The notes under the pieces are model-generated. The model worked only from the letters and a program-made list of their open reading frames with translations, made no database searches and was not told the DNA's origin. Below are positions 1-10,225 of a DNA stretch of 64,000 nt, piece after piece. A program made the position numbers and the translations under genes. The DNA comes from Chamaecyparis obtusa (lineage: Eukaryota; Streptophyta; Pinopsida; Cupressales; Cupressaceae), in assembly GCA_027943335.1 (NCBI GenBank), contig BSBK01005139.1:744001-808000 (forward strand), given 5' to 3'. The number at the start of each line of letters is the position of its first letter. Position 1 is the first letter of the stretch.

Positions 1-770
1 CATGGACTTAAAATTGCCCAAATTAGAGAGCTATGCCGAGAATTAGAGATCTACTTTTAAAGGGTGGGCTCTCTTTCAAATTTGTATATTCTCTCTATGA
101 CTACTAATTACACTTCTAGTTTATGACGTTAGTCTCTATTAATAAAATAGCATAAGTTTCATTCGAACGGGGATGTTTTTTTTTTTAAAAGCTTGTATCT
201 TCTATGGGATGTTTTTGAGACTTGAGATTTGGGAAAACGTCCTCTATAACACTCACACCTTTCTTACTTTTATTAGAGATATTGTTAAGTTTCTTGTTAT
301 ATGGCACATGCCAGTGTAAACTGATTGTAACCTTTAGCTTTGTAAAAACTAGTTTGTTTTTCAGGAGACACTTACATAGATGTTATATTACAAAATTTTC
401 CTTGAAGATTTCATTTTATCTCTCTGCCACCATATCTCTATTATCTCCTTTCCATCCCCAAATTTAGGCCCTTAGTCCCCTCCTCCTCGAAACTCATCCC
501 TGTGTCCCCAAGTCCTCCCATCAAGAAATTTGATGAACTATGCTTGAAACCTTTTCTATTCTTTACATTTAGATATGCAATGTCATGTTTAAATAATGTT
601 GACATCTATTAATAAATACCAAAAGTTTCACTTAAAACCTTTGATATTTACATTTAGACATACAATTTATGAAGTTGGTGTTTATTAATAGAGTACCCAT
701 GAGATTTATAAGTTTTTTCTCCACCCATGGAGTTAAAATTGCCTACAATTAGAGAGCTATGTCGAGAATG
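1..770. repeat. Degenerate direct repeats, no gene
   Basis: The first 45 bases recur with a few changes at 726-770; both copies contain ATTAGAGAGCTATG. A second unit built around TCTATTAATAAA recurs near 121-168, 582-637 and 667-713. The pattern looks like a decayed repetitive element. The short open frame at 222-467 is hydrophobic and has no recognisable domain, so I do not call it a gene. The second copy of the 45-base unit ends exactly where helicase homology begins. Confidence 0.5.
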
Positions 771-1284
771 TTTTCCCAGCACCATCTGTTTCTTCTCCCT
801 GGGGGTTCACTCTCCCATTCCTTGTAAACTACAAGGAAAGTAAAAAGATCTCCATCCGGATGACAGAAGCAGAGTTTCAATCGATCAGAATTTGATTTTT
901 CTGCTTCTGTACCAACCCTGCAAAAGATACTACTTGCATTTGCCATCACAGCAGCCAGAACAAGGCCTTCTCTACCCAAACCCTGAGAAAAAATCTCTAG
1001 GATAACCTTCCCTAATCGAGGCTCTACTCCCAGTTTTACAATGTTCAAACCCAATTCAGTTAATTTTAAATGTTCCTGGCAAAAATCCACCGCACCTAGG
1101 TGGAATAAATTCTTTACAGCCATGTCAATAGCATCTTGACTTGGGGCTTGAACAAAATCAAAAGATTCCACATCCTGAATGCCCAAAGCCAGAAGCTTGA
1201 GAATAGCAATGCCAACATGAACTCGCAAAATTTTTGGATCTCTATAGGATTCCATAGTACTAAAATCCTCTTCTGAGTATTATA
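749..1284 (-). pseudogene. DEAH11/DEAH12: DEAH11/DEAH12-type RNA helicase fragment (helicase-associated region)
   Basis: The translation contains RVHVGIAILKLLALGIQDV, FDFVQAPSQDAIDMA, LGAVDF, LTELGLNIVKLGVEPRLGK, REGLVLAAVMANASSIFCRV and a terminal YKEWES...NRWCWEN. This is the winged-helix/HA2 region that follows the two RecA domains in plant DEAH11/DEAH12 helicases, large nuclear or organelle-predicted proteins with C-terminal RING-like domains. Only about 170 residues of a protein of well over 1,500 are present. No DEAH box or Walker A motif is found nearby. Homology can be traced upstream to a SEEDF motif at about 1284, beyond which the frame breaks at a small duplicated CAATATAATAC segment. 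Downstream it stops at WENI, where a repeat copy begins (about 770). I see the motifs directly; the family name comes from remembered homologues. It is a truncated gene copy or a captured exon, not a working gene. Confidence 0.85.
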
Positions 1285-2440
1285 TTGCCTTTAAAATCCT
1301 TGTGTATTATATTGCAATAATGTCCTATGGCTAATGTGACTTATTATTTCAGTTCTTCAGATTAAAATTGCATGTTGTCTGGGCAATATCACTACTCTGG
1401 TAGTTGCTTTAGTTTGAGAAAATTATGTTTTTGATAGCATTTGGCAGGCTTATTGTGAAGTTAATTTTTGTTTGTTGAATAAGCTTCACAACTATGGCAG
1501 GAGAGGGTCATAGCAATTGGTCTGCAATATCTGATTAGGAAGTGTGTATCATTCTGAAGTCTTCATTGTCTACCAGCTTGGCAAACTATCTTTGATTGCA
1601 GGCATGGAACTTTGCTCTTTTGTTTGTCATTTTCATGATCAGATGCATTCTTATTATTGCTATTAGAAAGAAAGGATCATTCGATCTTATGCGTTAAGTA
1701 TTGTTGGAATTAATACTTTGATCTGTTGTGGTATTCATCACATGCATTAAGTTGTCTCAATCATTTTATTTGAAAGCCTGGATTCTTAATCCATCAAATT
1801 GAATCATTTTTCTTCTATCACATTTGCATGATTCTTTTGTGCACAATATTTGAGCATGTGAAAATAGAAATATAGCTTGCTGTGCAATGCATTTAAATGG
1901 CAGAGAAGAGTTTAATGACTTGGTTTAAAAAGAAAATGAAACTTCATTTCACAAACTTTACCATTTTAGCGTGGGCGGGTGAACGCGGGCGAATGAGAGG
2001 TAACAGGGTGGGTGAACGTGGGCACATGACTTAGTGACTTCACTGTGTTTCTTATAACTAAAGTTTTCAGCCTTAGACTTTTGTAGAGACCTTTCGGGTT
2101 CCCAGTTTTGAACCACAAAACATCAATATACTTTCTTCAATGCTCTCGAACGTTCACAGGAATTGATGACCAGAGTTGATCAGGCTTGGTATGGTTCGAC
2201 TTGAGTTATTCGAATAGATTGGATAAGTGATTTATCACATATGCAAGCTCCTTCGGGAAAACAATTACAATAATGACACTGCAAATAACAGCTTAAGATA
2301 GAGGATACATCAAAGCTACATAATCATAATACGCTTCCAACTTGGGTACCCAATTTCAGATGAAGATCTTTGAGCTGAGAGCATAGTTCAATGCGTTGCC
2401 TCTCATATGTCTCTAGAATATAGTTTTTTCCACTAACTAA
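1285..2440. other. Spacer without recognisable gene
   Basis: No convincing reading frame on either strand. At about 1971-2027 there is a short GC-rich patch in which a GGGTGAACG(C/T)GGGC unit occurs twice, unlike the AT-rich surroundings. Otherwise I see nothing. Confidence 0.4.
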
Positions 2441-3247
2441 TTACTTCAGTTCAACCACTTCTCTCTCCAAGTCTTTTACACTTTCTATGGTGTATTCATA
2501 TGCAGCCATCACTTCCTTTCTGTCTGAAGGAAAACATAGTAGGTCCTCTCCAGTCTTACATATTTTAACATCTGAAGTTCTCAAATCATACCTCTGGCCC
2601 TGTTCCTGTTCTTGAAATCTTTGAGTTTCTCCATTGCAATGCTCGGCATCACCAACTGTAGAACCACATGCATCTTCCATTGATCTGTTTATTTCATGAT
2701 TTAGCAATATATGGTTATTGGTCCTTGGTCCAGGGGAACAAGACATATCCATTGCATTACCTGCATAGTGATCTGCAATTGCTTTGCGCAATCGCTGAAT
2801 TTCCCTTTCTACTCCAAATAAATCCTTGTTTGCAACATCAAGTTGCATTTGTAAATTTTCCACATGCACCAATTAACTAGTTATTGCTTGTTGCTGATAG
2901 ATAATTTGAGCTTGCATCTCCACTATCATGTCATCTCTTCTTCTCACCTGCTGCCTCAATCTACGCACCACATCATGCTTAGTAAGTAAATCAAGACTTG
3001 TGTCTGATGTGGACACTGATTTTGAGCTGTGGGACTGCTGTAAATGACCATTGGGCAAATCAAGTTACTCTAAACACTCCCATAAAGGAATATTTTCTCT
3101 ACTGGTGCAAGCCATTGATACTTCTGATAGTTTGTGTTGTTGCAAGGCAAGGGTATGTGAACTTTCATTTTCACATTGGCAGACAACATCCTGAGGACCT
3201 ACCTTCATCTCTACTATCCCATGAGAGCCACCTTCAAGAACATGCAC
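2441..3247 (-). pseudogene. Coiled-coil protein remnant with two in-frame stops
   Basis: One frame runs from 3247 to 2441 for about 269 codons with no frameshift, broken by TAA at 3065-3067 and at 2873-2875. The second stop lies inside a continuous coiled coil (QAQIIYQQQAITS / LVHVENLQMQLDVANKDLF), where CAA (Gln) is the likely ancestral codon. Two charged heptad-rich segments are visible: DVVRRLRQQVRRRDDMIVEM, and EREIQRLRKAIADH about 60 residues later. A third, YTIESVKDLEREVVELK, lies at the C-terminus. The middle is Ser/Glu-rich and probably disordered. The segments resemble plant filament-like or kinesin-type coiled-coil proteins, but I cannot name the family. The frame has no intron over about 800 bp, so it could be one long exon or a processed copy. 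The two stops make it a pseudogene. Confidence 0.6.
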
Positions 3248-4347
3248 TCACCATTATATTTTCCTCACTATACAGGAAGACAAATAAATCCAGCATGTTT
3301 CATATACTCGGTATAAATATGTTTGTATGCTTGAACTCTAAAAACCATTAATAAGTTATCTTACAATTAGTCAATTATGGAAAACATTAAATAAAAAATG
3401 TAGACAAATGTTTATCCTTTAGGAGTACAAAATGTAGAAATAGACATTATTAGTGCGAAATAACAATGCAACATTTTTCATCCCACAGAAAGAAAAGTGA
3501 TGGCTACATATGAATATACAATATTTAATCACAATTTCTATGGCATATCCATATCAAAATACGTAACTGTTAAGTGTTTATCTATTACTCATTTATATGT
3601 TTATGTCTTTATGACATACCAAACATATGACTAAGGTTTCAAAAAAATCGTGCTATTAGCAATATAGTTTAAAAAGTGGGGGGAGAGGAAGGAGTAGGGC
3701 GATAAGTTTCCTGCAAGCATATCACCTGAATCATGTGCACATGAGTCACGTGCATATTACTGAAATCTAGTAATCATTAGTTTTTAAAGAGTTCACACAT
3801 GCACACACAGATTTCATGTTACTAGTTCTTTGTCTATGTTGTCAGATTCGGTAAGAATGCCTGCAATATGCATATGGGTTCAGTACAGGACCTAATACAT
3901 TCCAGGTCTGCCTGCAGGTACTGCTTTGGTTTGCCTTAGTTTTTTAAGTGCACACATAGATTTCATATACTTGTTCTTTATCTATGTTGCCGGATTCAGC
4001 AAGAATGCCCACAATACCCATATGGCTTCAGTATGGGACCTGATCCATTCCAGCTCTACCTGCGGGTAGTGCTTTGGTTCATCAAGGAAGAACCCTGTAT
4101 GGCATCTTTTCACTTGATCTATGTGCTTGCAGAATTCATCTTTCAGAAAACATTAGAATCATGAAATGTGTGAATAATTGTTTTAAGTGAACAATGTATA
4201 GAAGCACACAACTATCTTAGTTATCCTTTTCCACAAGTTCTTGGAGCTGAACCCTTGTACTATGATTTCCAAGGTGTGGGATTATATTTCGGATGCGTTG
4301 CTTGATATAGTGACTATATCTGTATCCTGGTTGGGTGCTTCCATCTC
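3248..4347. other. Spacer with one tandem duplication
   Basis: AT-rich spacer with no gene I can support, apart from the duplicated unit at 3802-4089. A 61-codon frame on the minus strand at 4217-4402 overlaps the start of the next reading frame and shows no domain. Confidence 0.4.
3802..4089. repeat. Two-copy tandem repeat, about 149-bp period
   Basis: A unit starting CACACA(C/T)AGATTTCAT and ending TAGTGCTTTGGTT or TACTGCTTTGGTT occurs at 3802-3950 and again at 3951-4089, roughly 80-85% identical. It contains no open frame worth reporting. Confidence 0.7.
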
Positions 4348-4923
4348 TTGATGATAAAAGTAGAGATGAGAGAAATAGCATCTGGATTAGGTCTTTCCCC
4401 AACAGAAAATGTGGGCATTTCCTCCTATCCTCTTCCTCCTGATATGATCTCAGCAGGGTGGCCTTATGACAATCAAATCTCTAATGGATTTGGAAGCAAA
4501 TTTGTCCAACCTAATCATACTTCTGCTCCTTCCATGGCTCCATTCAACATTAAGGATTTTCAAAGGCTGGAACCCAAACAGTTTTTAGCCCAGTATAATC
4601 CTACTAATGATTTTAGCCAACTTGGTGTAGATATGACAACAGTGGCACCTATTTATGAAGTAGCTATGAATCATCAACTGGGCACCCCCATAGTCGTTCA
4701 GAATGATTTTGGGCTTATTAATCCATGTTTCCCTGCACAGCTGCCGAATCTCTATGAGATGGGCCATGTAGAAGAGTGCAATTCAACAGGTCAAGAAACA
4801 AATGATATTCATTTTCCTATGGCTATTAATTATGAGTCATATGGACACTTTGATATTGATCTCTTAGATTCCTCTCTAGTGGATTCTGCATGCATTAGTC
4901 ACCCAGTCACGGAATGGAATTGA
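4348..4923 (+). CDS. Unrecognised 191-codon reading frame, possible transcription-factor C-terminus
   Basis: This is one of the two longest uninterrupted non-repetitive frames in the window (the other is the 170-codon segment inside the LTR element at 17.3-17.8 kb). The protein is acidic to neutral, rich in Asn, Pro, Ser, Met and aromatic residues, and low in Lys and Arg after the first ten positions. There is no predicted membrane span. It has segments such as PLPPDMISAGWPYDNQISN and INYESYGHFDIDLLDSSLVD, and ends in VTEWN. This composition resembles the disordered, acidic C-terminal activation regions of plant transcription factors such as MYB, NAC or type-B response regulators, but no DNA-binding domain is present upstream. 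The first in-frame ATG after the open stretch begins is about 18 bases in (MREIASGLGL). It may be the last exon of a gene or a fragment of one. The function is unknown. Confidence 0.4.
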   Translation: MMIKVEMREIASGLGLSPTENVGISSYPLPPDMISAGWPYDNQISNGFGSKFVQPNHTSAPSMAPFNIKDFQRLEPKQFLAQYNPTNDFSQLGVDMTTVAPIYEVAMNHQLGTPIVVQNDFGLINPCFPAQLPNLYEMGHVEECNSTGQETNDIHFPMAINYESYGHFDIDLLDSSLVDSACISHPVTEWN

Positions 4924-6119
4924 TTCCCAAGGAATATTAGGTACTCATTTGTACAAAAACAACTGTAGTGAAGCTTGTGTCAAGGGAAAGGAATCAGACT
5001 AAAATATCAATTAATTTGTCATCATGAAAAAGTACTAAAGGTGGTAATATTTCATAGAAAATGCAGGGTCTTGAGGCAGGCTTGATATTGTACATTGTGT
5101 TTAGTAAGTCTATTCTGATTGCAGTTAGTCAAGGGTTCAATTCATTACAAGGCTAGCAACTTAAGAGATGCTGAAATCCCATTTCTTTTTACGAGCATTG
5201 TTTAGTTTCTTCTTGCTCACACCGATCATATAGAATATGAATAAACACATGTATACTTTCTTGAATATGCTGTTTGTCTTCGTTCAACATTCTGATTCGG
5301 TGCCATATTGGTCACTTGTGTTTAAAGGGGCCATGGAAAGAAAATTTCTACATAACATGCATAGCAATGAAGAAATTGAATTCATTTTCACATGTTCAAT
5401 TTTTTCTTTGTAATTCTATGTTTCGACTTTTCTTCATTATTTTTTTTCACTTTGGTTACTAGTTAAATTCTAATCATAGAAAATTTAGATCAAGTTTTCC
5501 ACGAAAATGATGATTGGAATTCTGTAAAACTTCCCAAAACTTCTTTGTGCTGGAGATTTTTGAGGGGCAACGTCTAAATCCTAAACTAAAACGCAAATCT
5601 TACCAAGGGTGACACTTAGTTTTTTTGACACTTCAATTTTTTTTTGAACTTTTTTAAGCTTCCCTTATACATTTTATGTTTTAGTTTAGGATTTAGCCAA
5701 TTCCTTTTTGAGTGACTTGAAATGATTGGCTTTGGGTAAAGTTTCCTCACAATTTGAATGATTGACATGATTTGCAATGGCAGAAAATTATGAGTCTCTA
5801 TCCAATTGGCTTCTCTATCATGTGTTAGTCATTGAAAGTTTGAGTAAAATGTTTAATTTCTTATGCATGCCCTTACAAAAGGATTTTGAGACCAACGTGG
5901 GCATAACATAAAGTTGGCTAATGGACATTTGATGTCATTTTCAGCAATAATGGACTCATTCTCTTCCCATTGATGTCATTTTCAGCAATAATGGACTCAT
6001 TCTCTTCCCACAAACCCCAATATAAGAAAACATGTTATAGGGTTCCCGTAACAGAGGATAAGTTCTAGGCATTTCAGGACCTCAGAATGGACAGAGATTC
6101 ATCATAGATTGGTTCTCAA
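4924..6119. other. Spacer without gene
   Basis: Downstream of the 191-codon frame. AT-rich, with only short chance frames such as the hydrophobic one at 5274-5462. It contains a perfect two-copy 41-bp tandem repeat. Confidence 0.4.
5929..6010. repeat. Perfect 41-bp tandem duplication
   Basis: The unit TTGATGTCATTTTCAGCAAT... occurs twice in a row at 5929-5969 and 5970-6010 with no difference between copies, so the duplication is recent. Confidence 0.9.
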
Positions 6120-6326
6120 TCAACAACTTCCTACCATCTCCCATTCACCCCTGTACTCTCTTGACAAGATCTCTAGGCCTTGTAGGCTACACGTGTCAAG
6201 TTTTAGTTTACAGACCCACGGGGCCCCACTAACCTTCGGAACACTCTCCAACAAGTAAACCAAGCACCCAAAAACCCTCAAACAATCCACAATGTTTCCG
6301 ATCCTTCCATACACTATGTTCCTCAC
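6120..6326 (-). pseudogene. Ty1/Copia polyprotein scrap (integrase-RT linker)
   Basis: The minus-strand frame reads ...DCLRVFGCLVYLLESVPK... and later KLKLDTCS...SREYRGEW. LRVFGC(L/T)(V/A)Y followed by K(L)DT/DxK and a (S/K)EYRG motif is the conserved segment downstream of the integrase core in plant Copia polyproteins. The usual FLGY block between them is garbled, which implies small indels. No other Copia domain is found next to it. Confidence 0.45.
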
Positions 6327-9300
6327 ACAAACTGTCTTGGCTCCTAGTAGCCTTCACCGAAGACAAAAACTGATATAATTCTTGATGCCAACAACATCTC
6401 TCAAAACCAATACATCTGAAAAGAATTATGTGATGCTGACAGGAACAACCAACTTGTCAAAATCTTCTCTAGCAGTCTGTTACTCATCTTCTAAGACCTC
6501 AAAAATAATTGAGGAATGAAATTTCAAAGTTGATAAAGTTGATATCATTAGTTAAATTTTGTTTCATCAAAGTGGAAATGTGATTGCACTCTCAGGAAAG
6601 GGATTATTATTAAAAGTGAACCATCTACTCCATGCATAATATTACTAAGAAAAATGACAAATGGTGTATCTATTATAAGTACTCGATTCAGTGAATCTAG
6701 TTTTAACATGATGGATGGTAAAAAATTCTGTAGAATTGGGTTTAACCATTAAAAAGTTTTGGGGTAGAATTGGATCTAATCATTAAAAAAACTCAAACGC
6801 ATGTGGCAAATCAGCTATAAAAATTCAAAATTTCAGACTAACTGCTCATTCAAAATATTAGATATCCTGTGGATTAGTTATCTCAATTTTTCAATGGCAC
6901 CCAATATGTTGTTCCATTATTTGCAAGAAACCAAGAAATACATCAATGTCCAAGTATGACCAAAGTAGGTAAGTAGGACTCAAAATATATCCCAAGTTAG
7001 TAAGTTACACTATTGTATCAAGATTGATAAAAGGAAACCCAAGAGCCAAAATAATGGTATTAGAGAATATTTAGCAAATCGTAGTCATTTGCATGAGTTT
7101 GCAATAGCAAGTCAATCTGAAATCTTTTTCAATGCAACTATTTACAATTTAAAACTATAATAATGTCGCTCAGATATTACAGTCATCAGACTATTAAACC
7201 AGATGCACTCCATACTCTGCCACATAGAGAGCACAATGATAGGAAATACTCTGAGTGAGACTTGATCCACAAAACAACCTCTAGGACTTTTAAGGCTGGC
7301 TCACTGTAAGATTTCAAGAAGTACTCTTTTGCAGAGGAAAGGAAAAAGGGAAAAGTAAATGAACATAAAATCTCAAAATCTAACAAGGGAGATGTATCAA
7401 GATTAAGACAGTCTCTATCTATTTCTGGAATAAATGAATCAATAGTCTACAAACAACAAAATATGGATATTGCTAATAATGCAAAAAGTGAACAATGAGA
7501 AAAGATGTGTGGCAGAAAGAATACATTGTCACAACTTAATGCATTAATGTCTTGACAACATACACATTTGCAACTTAGAAAAGGTTTAAATGATGAATCC
7601 CTAAACACATGAAACAAGGTTTGCGTACCAAACTCAACAGATGAAGAAAGTGTGATTAAAGTTTAGACTTGTAGCATGTTTCAAGGATGAGTATAAATTC
7701 CATCCTAAACAATAAAGCTCCTATTATACAAAATGAGGGAAAGGAACAATCAATTTCCTGTTAGTTGCACTCAAAAATTCCTAAGCAAATCATAGGATAT
7801 GGAAGATTTGGCTTGAAAAGTATCAAATTGAGTGTACACAACCACGAGAATTCAGATACACGGTAGAGAAGTAGTTCCATGGCCTGAATCCAAAACACAT
7901 ATGAGATATCTCAAATGCATCCAAAGATGGAATTTTCAAAACCCAAAGTGAGCCCCAATCTGCATTCAAATTTCTTTGGCTTGTAATCCTAAACTGGACA
8001 ATAGAAGGGAGGAATTTGGTGTTTTGTCTCCAACCATTCCCATGGAATCAGGGAGTGAAAATTGAGTTGTGAGAGAGGAGCTACAGCTGGGGAGAGGTGA
8101 TATTGAGGAGCTTACTTCCTTTTGCAAAGATTTACACATTGTATTCAAACAATTGCTTGTTTCCCATAATCAAGGGATGTTAGAGGTTTCAACTACTTAA
8201 TAAATGATGTCACTGGATACAGGTATGTTGACTAGTGCTGTGAAAATTGAGCTGTGAGAGAGGAGCTACAGCTGGGTAGAGGTGATATTGAGGAGCTTAC
8301 TTCCTTTTGCAAATATTTACACATTGTATTCAAACAATTGCTTGTGTCCCATAATCAAGGGATGTTAAAGGTTTCAAGTACTTAATAATTGATGTCGCTG
8401 GATACAGGTATGTTGACTAGTGCTGTGAAAAGGACTGAGATTACTTAAGCAAGATAGAAAGTGAGGATATGGGTGTTGGTGCTTAGCTTGTTGTTGGAAT
8501 GTGGGTCTACTTTTTTTTATAATAATGAGCTACTGGTGCTTAGATTGTTGTTGGTCTTATCTTCTTTTAGTTGATTACCACCACCCAGCTGGGTTTGAGT
8601 TAGGCTTCTTCTTTGCTTTGATTGTGACATTGCTCATTTTGTAATTTGTTTTATTGTGCAAGGACCCCCATAGTACTCTCTATAATATTACAAAAAAATA
8701 GAAAAAAATTTGCATATTTTATCTCTGTGAGTTTTAAAAGAAGATAAATAAGCCCTCTGCATATTTTACATGTACAAATAAATGTTTCAAAGAAGCCAAA
8801 AGAAAGAAGTGGAAACATGAGAGCATGTTGAAAAGATCATTACTACAATCATCAAGGGAATGTGTTTACACAATGAATGGCAGTTTTCATTGTTTCTTGA
8901 ATTTTATATGGTGCCTCAGCATTCTAATGTGTAACTTATTTGGACAGGAATATATATCTAAAAATAAATAAAGAATGACAATTGCAAATTTTCAGCAAGA
9001 CAAAAAAATCCTTTGTGATTCTATGCTTTAAAGGATACTGCGCTTAATGTATGTATATGAAAGTGGCTTCCACTTCTTCAAGGAATCTGGAAGATAAAAA
9101 TCAACAAGAGTCTCAGGCATAGACAACTACATAAATATATTTTTAGACTCTTTTCCTACCCGACATCCTGATGCAGCATCATTGAAACAAAACAACTGAA
9201 AATTCTTAGTTCTACAAATAATCTTCTTTCCTGAAAAGTAAAAATGCCAAAATAGAATACATTTTGGTTGAGAAAAAAGTAAACATGGTATACCAGAATA

Positions 9301-9598
9301 ATAAGAGTCAGACCACTATAATAGTCTATAACTCTATAGACACAACTGAAAATGATATCAAGATCTCAGTATGCCAGCACATCAAAACAAAAGATAATGC
9401 ATGGAACATACAAGAAACAAAAAATCCTGTAATCAAAGTATTCAAACTTTAAGAGTTAACCATTGTCTATTGTGAACACCATTTTCAATATAGAATTCAC
9501 ACCATAACTAATATATAATGTCCTACAAAAGAGAAGAATCAATATTGGAAACTAGACCAAGACTATGAAGCAATATTGTTAGCCTTATTAGTGCTCCT
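6327..9598. other. Long spacer without recognisable gene
   Basis: No coding sequence I can support on either strand. Short frames at 7186-7386, 7966-8148 and 9264-9452 have no domain or family signature. It contains the 185-bp tandem duplication listed separately. It may include distant 5' intron or upstream sequence of the MRS2-type gene, since the earlier MRS2 exons are not found here. Confidence 0.4.
8057..8432. repeat. Two-copy 185-bp tandem duplication
   Basis: The block beginning GAAAATTGAG(T/C)TGTGAGAGAG and ending GTTGACTAGTGCTGT is present at 8057-8241 and again from 8242, with about 95% identity. No conserved frame. Confidence 0.85.
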
Positions 9599-9918
9599 AA
9601 ACTCATTGACCCATGTTTCATGAGTAGTTGTTCACAAGAACCCATCTCTCATGAGAATGAATAAAATGCTTAGCATTCATTGCATCTAGGTGATGCTCAC
9701 AGAGGTGAAGCATCAAGATTTCCTGGGAGGTCACCCATCCTGGGAGGTTAAGCACGCTCGAATTGGAGTAGTACTGGGATGGGTGACCTCCTGGGAAGTC
9801 TCGGTGCTTCACCTCTGTGAGCATCACCTAGATGCAATGAATGCTAAGTGTTTTATTCATTCTCATGAGAGATGGGTTCTTGTGAACCACTACTCATGAA
9901 ACATGGGTCAATGAGTTT
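9599..9918. repeat. 320-bp palindrome built on 5S rRNA sequence
   Basis: The arms 9599-9740 and 9777-9918 are reverse complements over about 142 bp at roughly 90-95% identity, starting AAACTCATTGACCC and closing on a 36-base loop. The inner part of both arms plus the loop is the 3' half of 5S rRNA. The sequence resembles a Cassandra-type TRIM LTR, which also carries 5S sequence, copied head to head; a 5S-derived SINE is another possibility. Both strands appear open in short frames only because of the symmetry, and no protein is implied. Confidence 0.8.
9741..9815 (+). promoter_or_regulatory. 5S rRNA-type internal control region (RNA polymerase III), remnant
   Basis: The order GGTTAAGCACGCTC, GGAGTAGTACT, GGGATGGGTGACCTCCTGGG, AAGTC matches box A, the intermediate element and box C of plant 5S rRNA, with small changes. 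These are the TFIIIA-binding segments. The 5' third of 5S rRNA is replaced by the reverse complement of the 3' part, so this is not a functional rRNA gene. A TTTT run at 9851-9854 could end a polymerase III transcript. Confidence 0.7.
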
Positions 9919-10225
9919 GACTCTAAATGCTACATAGTTGAATCCTGATAGCAATATCACAATTTGTCTTTCCGTGGAAAAATATCTCCTACTATTCAAT
10001 ATGAACTAGTTTGAAAGAGTATTAGAATTATCACCGCAAATATTTTGTGGAGCTTCTTTTTTTGTTTTGGAAGACATCAGTTATGCTACATTTTTTTGCC
10101 TGTTTACTTATTCAGAGAGTTATTGTGTAATGATACTGCAAATAAATTAGGCATTTTTTTTACTTGCAGATTGTGTCTTTGAATATAACAGTTAGTTGTA
10201 TATTCTGTTTGTATGTATGATGCAG

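Noticed and set aside
4217..4402. Minus-strand 61-codon frame overlapping the start of the 191-codon frame
   Set aside because: No domain and poor start context; no support over the longer plus-strand frame.
9690..9815. Functional 5S rRNA gene
   Set aside because: Only the 3' half is present and the 5' part is replaced by its inverted copy.
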